From: a virus
Virus record (IMG/VR): IMGVR_UViG_3300024999_000067
Location: 1-64,000 of that record
Direction: 5' to 3' (one strand)
Length of the DNA stretch: 64,000 bases
Within the stretch, counting starts at the first letter, position 1. The number at the start of each line of letters is the position of its first letter. The position numbers and the translations under genes are program-made. Below, piece by piece: positions 23,137 through 31,613 of the stretch. A model generated the notes under the pieces. That model was not told the DNA's origin, ran no database searches, and saw only the letters and a list, made by a program, of their open reading frames with translations.

Positions 23137-23668
23137 AATACTATTAACGCAAAAAGAATTTATTGAAAAATTTCAATATGTAGATGGTGAATTGTTTAGA
23201 AAGAAAACTACTTCTGCTAGAGCAAGGCAAGGGGATAAAGTTGGTTACCCTGACAAGAATAAATATTTACAAGTCAGAGTAAATTATAGATTGTACTATA
23301 TAAGTGTAATAGTATGGGTAATGCATACTGGAAAATACCCATTAGGAATAATAGATCATATTGATAGAGATACTTATAATAACCGAATAGAAAATTTAAG
23401 GGATACTACAAAATCGGGCAATAGTATTAATTCAAAAATTAGGGAGGATAATAAATCAGGTGTACGCGGGGTATGTTGGGATAAAGGTAGGGAAAAATGG
23501 AGAATGTTTATAACTCTTAATAGTAAACGGCAATCTCTTGGGTACCATAATGATTTTACAGAAGCTGTTTTTATCCGTTTTGCAGCAGAACAAAGTTGTG
23601 GTTTTGCCAAATGGGATAAAAACAGCTCCGCTTATCAATATGTAAAAACTATGGTTAAAATAAAATGA
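23129..23668 (+). CDS. HNH homing endonuclease with AP2 domain
   Basis: A 179-aa free-standing homing endonuclease. IDHIDRDTYNNRIENLR near residue 75 is an HNH_3 core. SGVRGVCWDKGREKW...GYHNDFTEA near residue 110 is an AP2-type DNA-binding domain. Such genes spread between phages by cutting and repair. It is inserted exactly between the methyltransferase and dpdA with small overlaps at both ends (8 and 4 bases), so it may be an insertion that leaves its neighbours intact. Confidence 0.88.
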   Translation: MSRILLTQKEFIEKFQYVDGELFRKKTTSARARQGDKVGYPDKNKYLQVRVNYRLYYISVIVWVMHTGKYPLGIIDHIDRDTYNNRIENLRDTTKSGNSINSKIREDNKSGVRGVCWDKGREKWRMFITLNSKRQSLGYHNDFTEAVFIRFAAEQSCGFAKWDKNSSAYQYVKTMVKIK

Positions 23669-25485
23669 GTAATATCAATATGGTGCTAGATAGTGGCGCA
23701 TTTTCGGCGGACCAGAAAGGCACTGAAGTAGATGTTTACAAGTACATGGATTTTATCCGTGAGAACAAAGTAAAATTATATTTCAACCTTGATGTTATCG
23801 GTAGTGCTGAAGGTTCTTGGAAAAATCAGGAGATAATGGAGAAGAGCGGGTTTAGCCCATTACCAGTATTTCACGTAGAAGACGAAGAAAGATACCTAGA
23901 CAGGTGCATAAGCGATTACCGATACTTTGCATTAGGCGGAATGGCAGGGGGAGTATCAGAGCAGTCAAGGGAAAGATTCCTTGACAGATGCTGGGAAAAG
24001 ATTTGCCCTGCACCAACATATATGCCCACAAACAAAGTACATGGTTTAGGTTTAGCTAGTCCGTTATTGATTTCTAAATACCCGTGGTATTGTATGACAG
24101 AAGAGGACCATACAGTATTGACAAAATCTGGTTGGAAAGCGTTAAAAGATTTAACTATCGGTACAGAGATTTTATGCTTCAATAAAGGAGTATCAAAATG
24201 GGAGGAAATACTAGAGATACCTATATTTCCCGTGATTAATGCTACCATAAATAGGATGTTTAATCGAAACTTTGATTCATTTACATCTGATAATCATAGA
24301 TGGAATATTTTTAGTAGAAAAGGAGAATATAAATGGAAAACAGAAAAAGAATTTGTAGCCAATGATACTATTCCAAGAATAGGAGAGTATACTTTTCCCA
24401 CTAAAAAAATATATTCGGATGAACAAGTTTCCGCTTTAGCTTGGTTTTGGACAGATGGGACCATAAAAGGAAGGAAAAACTATAAAAGTTCCAGTATTGT
24501 ATTATACCAATCAGTAAAAGCAAACCCACAAAAATGTGATATTATACGGGATATTCTAATAAAGAGTGGGGAAAAATATTGTGAAATGAAACCTACTGGT
24601 GGTAATGGTATAATAGCTTTTGAACTGTATGGGGAACTTTGTAAATGGTTACTGAGTATTGCTCCTAATAAGGAACTACCAGAGTTCCTTCCTCTTCAAT
24701 TAACCAAGGGGCAAACTAATTTATTCATTGAGCAAAGTATTCTTGCTGATGGTTTCAGGGGAAGGTTAGTACGAACTGACGGTTTTGGTATATCTGTCAG
24801 TAGGGGGTATAAAAGAAAAAATTTAGAGATACTACGGATAATGTGCTTGTTGTATGGAATACCTACTTCTATGAATTATACAGATGGTTATTCCAAATTG
24901 GCTTCTTCTTCTGTTAATAGAATTTATATTGGTAATGTAACAAAAGAAAAAGTTAAATACACTGGTAATCTGTGGTGTGTTCGTGTTCCGTCAGGGGCAT
25001 TTTTTACTAAATGCAAAGAGAAAATATATGTAACTGGAAATTCGGCCGACACAGCCAGTGGTATACATTACGGTAGATATGGAATTATTATTATTCCTAG
25101 AATGAAACATGGCGGGGAACCAGACTACCTGTCACCACCTTATTCAATCTATATAACGGAAAGGTCTTCTACTGTACAGGTAGAAGGAAAGCATATACGG
25201 AATGTTGCTCCGTCTGTCAGAAAATGGATATATGAATACATTGTTTCCAGAGGGTTTGCTGTAGGCAAGATTGATCTTGTTCCAGTTCCGAAAGGGTATG
25301 AACTACAGGAAGGGGAAAAGTTTACTGGTAAAGAAAAGGTATTGATTGAACGGGTAATTGAACCTGGGGTTGTTTCTAATGGTACAATCCGAGATTACTT
25401 TAACTTAGATTTTTACCTACAGATGGAGAAGGCTATTCCCGCTTGGCCTTGGCCATATAAACCTAAAATGAAAAGGATGTTTTAA
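23665..25485 (+). CDS. dpdA: DpdA-type 7-deazaguanine DNA transglycosylase, interrupted by an intein
   Basis: A 606-aa precursor. The exteins are residues 1-142 and 460-606 (289 aa when joined). They are TGT-like: LDSGAFSADQKG, ALGGMAGG and HGLGLASP, then YPWY joined to SADTASGIHYGRYG. In TGT enzymes this loop carries the catalytic region, and DpdA swaps guanine for a deazaguanine in DNA. With FolE, QueD, QueE and QueC upstream, the pathway is complete. The C-terminal extein is rich in aromatic and basic residues. The intein lies at the most conserved position, a typical site choice. Confidence 0.85.
   Translation: MSNINMVLDSGAFSADQKGTEVDVYKYMDFIRENKVKLYFNLDVIGSAEGSWKNQEIMEKSGFSPLPVFHVEDEERYLDRCISDYRYFALGGMAGGVSEQSRERFLDRCWEKICPAPTYMPTNKVHGLGLASPLLISKYPWYCMTEEDHTVLTKSGWKALKDLTIGTEILCFNKGVSKWEEILEIPIFPVINATINRMFNRNFDSFTSDNHRWNIFSRKGEYKWKTEKEFVANDTIPRIGEYTFPTKKIYSDEQVSALAWFWTDGTIKGRKNYKSSSIVLYQSVKANPQKCDIIRDILIKSGEKYCEMKPTGGNGIIAFELYGELCKWLLSIAPNKELPEFLPLQLTKGQTNLFIEQSILADGFRGRLVRTDGFGISVSRGYKRKNLEILRIMCLLYGIPTSMNYTDGYSKLASSSVNRIYIGNVTKEKVKYTGNLWCVRVPSGAFFTKCKEKIYVTGNSADTASGIHYGRYGIIIIPRMKHGGEPDYLSPPYSIYITERSSTVQVEGKHIRNVAPSVRKWIYEYIVSRGFAVGKIDLVPVPKGYELQEGEKFTGKEKVLIERVIEPGVVSNGTIRDYFNLDFYLQMEKAIPAWPWPYKPKMKRMF
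24091..25041 (+). mobile_element. Intein with LAGLIDADG-type homing endonuclease in dpdA
   Basis: Residues 143-459 of the precursor (317 aa). Block A starts with Cys143 (CMTEEDHTVLTKSGWKALK), block B has TSDNHRW (TxxH), block F is YTGNLWCVRVPSG, and block G ends VTGN before Ser460. The penultimate residue is Gly instead of the common His, a known tolerated variant. Two DOD-like motifs, ALAWFWTDGTI and FIEQSILADGF, mark a LAGLIDADG-family endonuclease. Splicing would restore an uninterrupted transglycosylase. Confidence 0.88.
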
Positions 25486-25571
25486 TGAAAATACTTCTGA
25501 TAGTGGTAGCAGTGTATGTGGTACAGATACTTCTGTTAAAGCTTAACGGTTACAAAGGAGGGAAGTTTTGA
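25485..25571 (+). CDS. 28-aa hydrophobic peptide
   Basis: Starts by TAATG overlap with dpdA and reads MKILLIVVAVYVVQILLLK then a short polar tail, a single transmembrane helix. Stop TGA 25569-25571 overlaps the next TTG start. Coupled translation and hydrophobicity support it, but it is small. Confidence 0.45.
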   Translation: MKILLIVVAVYVVQILLLKLNGYKGGKF

Positions 25572-25810
25572 TTCTTTATCTCGCAGGTGGATTCCACTTT
25601 AGTAATACTGTAGAGTCCGAGAAAAAACTAGCGGTGCAAATGATTTCCCTATATAATCGATACAATAGACTTGCAACTTTCTTCTACCAGAAGGATGCAC
25701 GAAACATAATAACTGTCATGGAGGAATTAAATGGAGACAAAGGAATTGGTACGGATAGTCAATCTTCTCATGGTTGCAGTAGAGAGGAAAGCAGTAGTAT
25801 CCCAGTATGA
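25568..25810 (+). CDS. Hypothetical protein (TTG start)
   Basis: AAAGGAGGGAAGTT precedes TTG 25568. The first 55 residues (ILYLAGGFHFSNTVESEKKL...) read like a Rossmann-type start and are protein-like. The last 25 are low-complexity Ser/Gly where the frame overlaps the clamp gene by 80 bases. Function unknown. Confidence 0.5.
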   Translation: MILYLAGGFHFSNTVESEKKLAVQMISLYNRYNRLATFFYQKDARNIITVMEELNGDKGIGTDSQSSHGCSREESSSIPV

Positions 25811-26810
25811 TCACGTAGTGTTCTATGGTGGTGCAATCTCAACATTTAACGGTAAGATATTTATTTCCCACCCTGTTGATCTTGATCTGGAATGTTCTGT
25901 TCCAGCAGAAGACTTGTTAAACATTCTGAAGACGGTAGAAGACAAAGAAGTAACATTGACGGTGGACAAAAATCTGTTGAAGATTAAATCCAGTGATGTA
26001 GAAGCAGAACTGTCCACCGATGTTTACGAAGACAATGTTGTTAAAACCATTAAGTTTCTGGACATTGGTAAATTTAACAAAACCGATTACAAGAAGGCAG
26101 CCAAAGAATTCATCCAGGCATTGAACGATTGCCGTTTCAGTGTTGGTAAAGATGTATCCTGTTCCCATAATTCCTTCTGCATTCATGTGGTTGAGGAAGC
26201 TGTGGAATCTACTGACGGTTACAGGTGCTCAGAATATATAATGGATTCTGTTATGGATGAGATGCTTTTACCAGTATCTTCAGTAAATTCTCTCTTGTCC
26301 TTTGCCCCTGTCTACTATGTACTTGACAATGGCTGGGCACATTTTATCGATGAAAACGATGTTTTCTTTTCTATATCGGTTATCAAGGGAACCTTTCCAG
26401 ATGTTCCTAAGATCATGGATAGAGCAAAGGCAGAAGTGGAAGTGGCATTACCGATTCAGATAGCAAATATTCTAAGTGAATTTGGGAAGCTCTCTTCAGG
26501 GGAGACTGATATTTACAAGTTCATGGAAGTGGAAATTAAAGGTAAGGAAATTATCTGTAAGACGGATAAGCAGGGCTGTTCGGTAAAGAAAAAGATTCCT
26601 TTTCCCGAAAGCCAAACTGACCTAACATTCCTTATCAGTCCCACGTTGCTGAACAGTGTATTATCGAAAACGAATATTATCGGTATAAACTATACCAGTA
26701 ACATGGCATCCTTTTCTTCAAAGAACTTTACTCATGTAATGGTTCTGCCTGAAGGGAAGGAAGTGAAAGAGGAAGTATATACTGGAACAGGTTCCGACGT
26801 CCCTTTTTAG
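25731..26810 (+). CDS. DNA polymerase sliding clamp (beta-clamp-like)
   Basis: A 359-aa protein, the length of bacterial DnaN. It has three repeated beta-rich units (LECSVPAEDLLNILKTV..., ...MLLPVSSVNSLLSF..., ...LTFLISPTLLNSVLSK) as expected for a three-domain clamp ring. No catalytic motif. It should tether the polymerase at 28470 and be loaded by the AAA+ protein at 31606. GGAGGAATTAA precedes the ATG. Call is by fold pattern and context. Confidence 0.7.
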   Translation: METKELVRIVNLLMVAVERKAVVSQYDHVVFYGGAISTFNGKIFISHPVDLDLECSVPAEDLLNILKTVEDKEVTLTVDKNLLKIKSSDVEAELSTDVYEDNVVKTIKFLDIGKFNKTDYKKAAKEFIQALNDCRFSVGKDVSCSHNSFCIHVVEEAVESTDGYRCSEYIMDSVMDEMLLPVSSVNSLLSFAPVYYVLDNGWAHFIDENDVFFSISVIKGTFPDVPKIMDRAKAEVEVALPIQIANILSEFGKLSSGETDIYKFMEVEIKGKEIICKTDKQGCSVKKKIPFPESQTDLTFLISPTLLNSVLSKTNIIGINYTSNMASFSSKNFTHVMVLPEGKEVKEEVYTGTGSDVPF

Positions 26811-26811
26811 G

Positions 26812-26979
26812 ATGGTACAAATGGTATATGTAAACGATAAGTATGTGGAACCGGAAGTGTTATGGTGCAGAAGATGTGGAAAAGTTATTTTAGTAGTAGT
26901 TTTTCCTGGAATGCAACCAGAACACTTACTTTGCGAAGACTGTAAACTGGAGAGGAAACATGAAAACAAAAACCATTAA
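26812..26979 (+). CDS. 55-aa zinc-ribbon protein
   Basis: MVQMVYVNDKYVEPE, then CRRC and CEDC about 20 residues apart, a minimal zinc ribbon. It overlaps the next gene by 20 bases. Start 26812 or 26821. Only weak ribosome binding sequence (TTTTTAGGATGG). Confidence 0.55.
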   Translation: MVQMVYVNDKYVEPEVLWCRRCGKVILVVVFPGMQPEHLLCEDCKLERKHENKNH

Positions 26980-27904
26980 GACAGTGCTGCGAAAGAAGAT
27001 TGACAGTTGGCTGAAGTCTATTGCTAATGAAAGAATCCGTAAGATTGCAGAAGAGAATACAATAGTAACTGGTGGTTGCATAGCCAGTATGCTGTTGGGA
27101 GAAAAGGTAAATGATTACGATATATATTTCCGTTCACAGTTAGCAGCAAAAGAGATTGCAGAGTATTACATTGGATTGTTTTCCATTAAGAACAGGGAAG
27201 GAATTCCATGTAAAATCTATGTAGAGTCTACTGAAGACAGGGTAAAGATTGTGGTTAAGTCTGCTGGTATTGCAAGTGCAGATGGAACAGAAAAACCGTA
27301 TGAATATTTTGAAGGATCACCAGAACAGAATGCTTCCAATTATGTATCAGAAGTAATGCAGGACCCAGGAGAAATTGAAGATAAGTTTGAAGAGGTATCG
27401 GAAAAGATTGAAGATCAGGCAGAAGATACCGATACCCAGTACAAGCCTGTCTTCCTGAGTACAAATGCAATTACTTTGAGTGGTAAGATTCAGATGGTGT
27501 TCCGTTTCTTTGGGGAACCTGAAGAAATCCACAAGTATTACGACTTCATGCATTGTACAAATTACTGGACAAGTTGGGACGATAAACTGGAACTGAAGAA
27601 AGAAGCATTAGCCTGTTTGCTTTCCAGAGAATTGATTTATGTTGGCAGCAAATATCCGATATGCTCTATCTTTCGTGTCCGTAAGTTTATTAAACGTAAC
27701 TTTACCATTAATGCTGGGCAAATTCTGAAAATCTGTATGCAGATATCGGAACTGGATTTAACCAAGATAGAAGTATTGCAGGATCAGCTTACTGGTGTAG
27801 ACTGTGCTTACTTTCTAGAAGTTATTGGTAAGTTGAAAGAGAAAGATCCAGAGGTTGTAAATTCAGCCTATCTTATTGAAATAATTGATCGCATGTTTAA
27901 TTAA
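26960..27904 (+). CDS. Nucleotidyltransferase-fold protein
   Basis: A 314-aa protein. VTGGCIASMLLGEKVNDYDIYF carries the GG and DxD of polymerase-beta/poly(A) polymerase superfamily nucleotidyltransferases. The rest lacks the CCA-adding motifs, so a tRNA role is not supported. An acidic insertion (residues ~115-155) separates the two halves. Similar proteins occur in other phages near polymerase genes. GGAGAGGAAAC precedes ATG 26960. Confidence 0.7.
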   Translation: MKTKTIKTVLRKKIDSWLKSIANERIRKIAEENTIVTGGCIASMLLGEKVNDYDIYFRSQLAAKEIAEYYIGLFSIKNREGIPCKIYVESTEDRVKIVVKSAGIASADGTEKPYEYFEGSPEQNASNYVSEVMQDPGEIEDKFEEVSEKIEDQAEDTDTQYKPVFLSTNAITLSGKIQMVFRFFGEPEEIHKYYDFMHCTNYWTSWDDKLELKKEALACLLSRELIYVGSKYPICSIFRVRKFIKRNFTINAGQILKICMQISELDLTKIEVLQDQLTGVDCAYFLEVIGKLKEKDPEVVNSAYLIEIIDRMFN

Positions 27905-27914
27905 TGGAGAAAAT

Positions 27915-28445
27915 ATGATTGATATAATGCTGGATCTTGAGACTATGGGAAATGGTAACAATGCTGCTATTGCCGCTATTGGTGCTGTAAACTTTGATCT
28001 TACTACTGGTGAAATAGGAGAAGGGTTCTATGAAGTAGTTGATCTGGAATCTTCTGTTAGACATGGTGGTGTTATGGATGTTTCTACCGTATTATGGTGG
28101 ATGCAACAATCAGATACAGCAAGAGCCGAGTTTAAGCGGGAAGGGAAACATATACAAATGGCATTAGTGTCCTTCCAAACATATCTTGCATCTTTTACAG
28201 GGGAAGTAGCCTTATGGGGTAACGGTGCTGTTTTCGATAATGTAATTCTAAAATCGGCTTATGATCGTGGTGGATTGATTCTACCGTGGCACTTTAAAAA
28301 CGATAGGTGTTACAGAACAATGCGGGCAATGCTCCCTGTTGTAGAATTGCCTGAGATTGCTGGTACCCATCATAGAGCTATTGATGATGCAAGGTGGCAA
28401 GCCCAGTATCTTATTGAAGCATGGAAGTTAAGAGAACAAAATTAA
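27915..28445 (+). CDS. DnaQ-like 3'-5' exonuclease
   Basis: A 176-aa DEDDh exonuclease. MLDLETMG gives the first Asp/Glu pair, WGNGAVFDN the middle Asp, and HRAIDDARWQA the final His/Asp motif. Residues VLWWMQQSDTAR resemble the ExoVIII/Rv2179c-like branch acting on DNA or RNA. It lies just before the polymerase, which has its own exonuclease domain, so it may proofread, resect or degrade RNA. Confidence 0.85.
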   Translation: MIDIMLDLETMGNGNNAAIAAIGAVNFDLTTGEIGEGFYEVVDLESSVRHGGVMDVSTVLWWMQQSDTARAEFKREGKHIQMALVSFQTYLASFTGEVALWGNGAVFDNVILKSAYDRGGLILPWHFKNDRCYRTMRAMLPVVELPEIAGTHHRAIDDARWQAQYLIEAWKLREQN

Positions 28446-28469
28446 TGGGGACTTTCCCAAGGTGAATTA

Positions 28470-31070
28470 ATGAAGATAAAGAGTTTCTGGAATGATGGGC
28501 CTGCCATCAGTGAGGATTGTGATTCCTGTGGTCTACACACAATCTGTAAATCACCATTCTCAAAACATTATGGTAATGGTAGACTGAATGCTTTGATCAT
28601 TACTGGTAAACCTTCTGCTATAGAGGACAGTAAAGGGTTTGGTTTCTCAGGGGAAACAATGGATACCATGAAGGAATTCTTTTCCAGTGTAGGAGTGAAC
28701 CTGGAGAACAATTTCTGGAAAACATCCGCTGTTTCCTGTTACTGTAAAGGGGAAATAAAAGATGACCATATACTGAAATGTAAACCGAATCTGATAGCCA
28801 AGATCAAGGAACTGAAACCGAAGTATATTCTAACTGTTGGGAATGCTGCAACGAAAGCGGTTCTTGGTAAGATAGGAAGGAAAACTCCACAACTAGAAAC
28901 TCTGGTTATGAGAGCTATTCCCGTACATGAATATGGTGCCTGGGTCTTGCCTATGCTGAACCCAGGCAAGATGAAGACAGAGAATCAGAAAGCTTATTTC
29001 GGCAGACTGGTTAAGTTTGTCATGAACGAAATAAAACAGAAGAAAGAATTGTTAAAGGTAAATCCATTTGAAAATGTAAAAGTCCTAATCGAGTACAAGG
29101 ATATTATAAATGGATTGGAAGACCTGTTATCCGATTCTGATTTCGTTTCCTCAATCGATATTGAAGGAACTGGTTTAAAACCACAGTATGAAAAACACTG
29201 TATTACTTCTGTTGGTATATCTACCAGAAAGGGAACAATATCTTTTCCACTTGATCACAGTGAGGTTTCTTTTTCCGATCAAGCATACGACAATATTGTT
29301 GAATTACTTGTGGAATATCTGGAAAGAGAAGATATAAAAAAGATTGCCCACAAGTTACAGTTTGACACAATGTGGTTAGAAACTATTCTTGGCTGTCACG
29401 TTAATGGATGGTTACAATGTACCAATATAAATCAACATCTTCTTGATCACAGAACAGGGGCCAAAGGATTGAAGGAACTTTGTTTCCTTAAATGGGGTAT
29501 CAGAGATTACGATAAAAAAGCCGACAAGTATATTGAAGCAGACAGGCAGGGGGCAAAGGAACTCAACAGAATGCGGGAAATGCCCCTGTACGATCAATTA
29601 CTCTATGTAGGTGCTGATGCCTATCTTACCCTTAAACTAAGCGATGCCGAGGACGAAGAATATCGGCAACTTGATTCTAAGAAAAAACATTACCCTCGTA
29701 TCCTGTTTACAGAAAGTGCCAGAACTTTATGCACTATGCAAGAGAATGGTATTCCAATAAATGCGGAATATTATGTAAAGGCAGAAGCAGAAGTAACTGG
29801 TAAGATCCAGGATTTAGAAGAAAAGATAGCCAATGAACCGTATGTAAAGAAGTTTACCAATCTGTATCGAAAGAAATTTGAGCATTCAAAGCCAGCCGAT
29901 TTGAAGAGACTGTTCTTTGAAGTGATGAAACTAGATGCTAAGAAACTGGGAACTACCGATGGTGGCAATATCTCTTTAGATGAAAAGGCATTGAAAGATA
30001 TTGGTTTGCCCATATGTGAAAATATCCTGTCACTGAGAAAGTTATTGAAGGTACGGGATACATACCTGTCCCAGTTTGCAAGAGAAGAGGTTAATGGAAA
30101 GATTCATCCATTTTTTAATCTGACTATTGCCCGAAGTTTTAGGTCAAGTTCCAACCAACCGAATTTCCAGAACATTCCGAAGCGGGATGATTATGCTAAG
30201 AAGATAACAAGAACTGGTATTGTAACTGAACCTGACTGTGGTATTGGTGAGATTGACTTTTCGGGAGTTGAGGTTTGTACATCGGCAGCGTATCATAAAG
30301 ATCCAAACTTTATTGCATACCTGACTGTAGAAGGTTCCGATATGCATAGGGATAATGCTTGTGATATTTGGCAGGTACGTAAAGAGAACCTAGATGAAGA
30401 TGGAAAGATCAGATTCTATATAAAGAATCAATGGACATTCCCTCAGTTCTATGGGGATTACTGGGGAAGTTGTGGTCCTACTTTATGGGAAACTGCTATC
30501 GAGAAAGAGAAGTTTATTCTACGGGACGGTACTCCATTAGTGGAACACATGCATAATAAGGGAATCCATAATGTAGACGATTTCCTCAAGCATTGCAAGA
30601 AAGCCGAAGAGAAAATGTGGAATGAACGGTTTAAAGTTTATACTGCATGGAAGAAAGAAGTAAACGATTTCTATATTAAGTACGGTTACGTGGAAACGTA
30701 TTTAGGTTTCAGATTTTATGGTCTACTGGACAGAAAGCAGACAACCAATTACCCCATACAGGGAACAGCGTTTCATATCCTGCTGTGGTCTATCAACCGT
30801 ATACAGGAGTTTATCAAGAAAGAGAAATTACGGTCATACCTTTGTGGTCAGATTCATGATTCTTTGGTGTTTCAGTGGTACCCAGAGGAACGTGATTACT
30901 TATTGACGGAGATGAATGAAGTATGTTCTAAGAGAGTGCTGAAGGAATTTGAATGGATCAACGTCCCTTTCAAAATTGATGTGGAATTGTCAAAGGTAAA
31001 TGGTAATTTTGCAGGGTTATCTAAATATGTAAAATCGGGGGATATATGGGTACCGAAACCAAAGAAGTAA
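28470..31070 (+). CDS. Family A DNA polymerase fused to an N-terminal UDG-like iron-sulfur domain
   Basis: An 866-aa protein. Residues 1-190 match family-4-type uracil-DNA glycosylases: CDSCGLHTIC (FeS Cys pair), GFGFSGETMD, WKTSAVSCYC with a later KCKP (FeS Cys pair), and ILTVGNAA. The usual GEGPGxxED reads GKPSAIED. Residues ~225-420 form a 3'-5' exonuclease (SIDIEGTG). Polymerase motif A (DFSGVEV) is near 595, motif B (NQWTFPQFYG) near 655, and motif C reads QIHDSL instead of HDE near 795. It is the phage replicase. Confidence 0.9.
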   Translation: MKIKSFWNDGPAISEDCDSCGLHTICKSPFSKHYGNGRLNALIITGKPSAIEDSKGFGFSGETMDTMKEFFSSVGVNLENNFWKTSAVSCYCKGEIKDDHILKCKPNLIAKIKELKPKYILTVGNAATKAVLGKIGRKTPQLETLVMRAIPVHEYGAWVLPMLNPGKMKTENQKAYFGRLVKFVMNEIKQKKELLKVNPFENVKVLIEYKDIINGLEDLLSDSDFVSSIDIEGTGLKPQYEKHCITSVGISTRKGTISFPLDHSEVSFSDQAYDNIVELLVEYLEREDIKKIAHKLQFDTMWLETILGCHVNGWLQCTNINQHLLDHRTGAKGLKELCFLKWGIRDYDKKADKYIEADRQGAKELNRMREMPLYDQLLYVGADAYLTLKLSDAEDEEYRQLDSKKKHYPRILFTESARTLCTMQENGIPINAEYYVKAEAEVTGKIQDLEEKIANEPYVKKFTNLYRKKFEHSKPADLKRLFFEVMKLDAKKLGTTDGGNISLDEKALKDIGLPICENILSLRKLLKVRDTYLSQFAREEVNGKIHPFFNLTIARSFRSSSNQPNFQNIPKRDDYAKKITRTGIVTEPDCGIGEIDFSGVEVCTSAAYHKDPNFIAYLTVEGSDMHRDNACDIWQVRKENLDEDGKIRFYIKNQWTFPQFYGDYWGSCGPTLWETAIEKEKFILRDGTPLVEHMHNKGIHNVDDFLKHCKKAEEKMWNERFKVYTAWKKEVNDFYIKYGYVETYLGFRFYGLLDRKQTTNYPIQGTAFHILLWSINRIQEFIKKEKLRSYLCGQIHDSLVFQWYPEERDYLLTEMNEVCSKRVLKEFEWINVPFKIDVELSKVNGNFAGLSKYVKSGDIWVPKPKK

Positions 31071-31276
31071 TGGAAAGCCCAATTTCTTTTGCTCTTAGAT
31101 GGATATTTATTTTTTATATGGTGTATACTTGTTACCAAGAAACTGGATTGTTTACTTCCCTTTTATTTATATTTATTTTTATTCAAATGGATATACACGC
31201 CTATGCTATTCGGAAACTGCTTAATATTCATATAAGGAGGATTAAATGGGAAGAGTGGAAAGCCGATCATTCATAA
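31070..31276 (+). CDS. Two-span membrane protein
   Basis: A 68-aa protein starting on the last base of the polymerase stop (TAATG). Two hydrophobic segments (FALRWIFIFYMVY and FTSLLFIFIFIQM) precede a basic C-terminus. Function unknown. It overlaps the next gene by 31 bases. Confidence 0.6.
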   Translation: MESPISFALRWIFIFYMVYTCYQETGLFTSLLFIFIFIQMDIHAYAIRKLLNIHIRRIKWEEWKADHS

Positions 31277-31449
31277 AGAAAATCTGGTTCTTTCTTTTAT
31301 GTCGTATTGGTATTCATAGACGGAAGCAGCACTACGTAGAGAACATAACCACCGATAGTGATGCTGTTATAACAGTGGGTTGGTGGGACTGTCACGATTG
31401 TGGTGCCAGTAAAATAAACTTCTTTTACGGTAACAAACCATGGCTATAG
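31246..31449 (+). CDS. Small protein with CxxC motif
   Basis: A 67-aa protein, with AAGGAGGATTAA before the ATG. A basic N-terminus with a short hydrophobic stretch (IWFFLLCRIGIH) and CHDC near residue 51. It resembles other half-zinc-ribbon phage proteins. It overlaps the next start by ten bases. Confidence 0.6.
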   Translation: MGRVESRSFIKKIWFFLLCRIGIHRRKQHYVENITTDSDAVITVGWWDCHDCGASKINFFYGNKPWL

Positions 31450-31613
31450 CAAGAAAGAAGCAAGTAACCCGTATTGAACTTGATCTTAAAGAGTATGAAG
31501 CAAAATGGTTATTGAATATGTTGCAGAATTCCTTTGAAGAAAACGAATCACTGGAACATAAGGAAATAAGGGAATCTCTATTTACCGAAATAAAGGAGGC
31601 TTTGGATGAGTAA
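31440..31613 (+). CDS. 57-aa helical protein
   Basis: MAIARKKQVTRIELDLKEYE... from ATG 31440 to TAA 31611-31613, entirely helical and charged. It ends eight bases into the clamp loader gene. It might be a small clamp-loader partner, by analogy with T4 gp62 next to gp44, but it is far shorter, so this is only a thought. Confidence 0.5.
   Translation: MAIARKKQVTRIELDLKEYEAKWLLNMLQNSFEENESLEHKEIRESLFTEIKEALDE

Noticed and set aside
31440-31613. Clamp-loader small subunit (gp62-like)
   Set aside because: Position is suggestive, but 57 residues is too short and no gp62 features are present.
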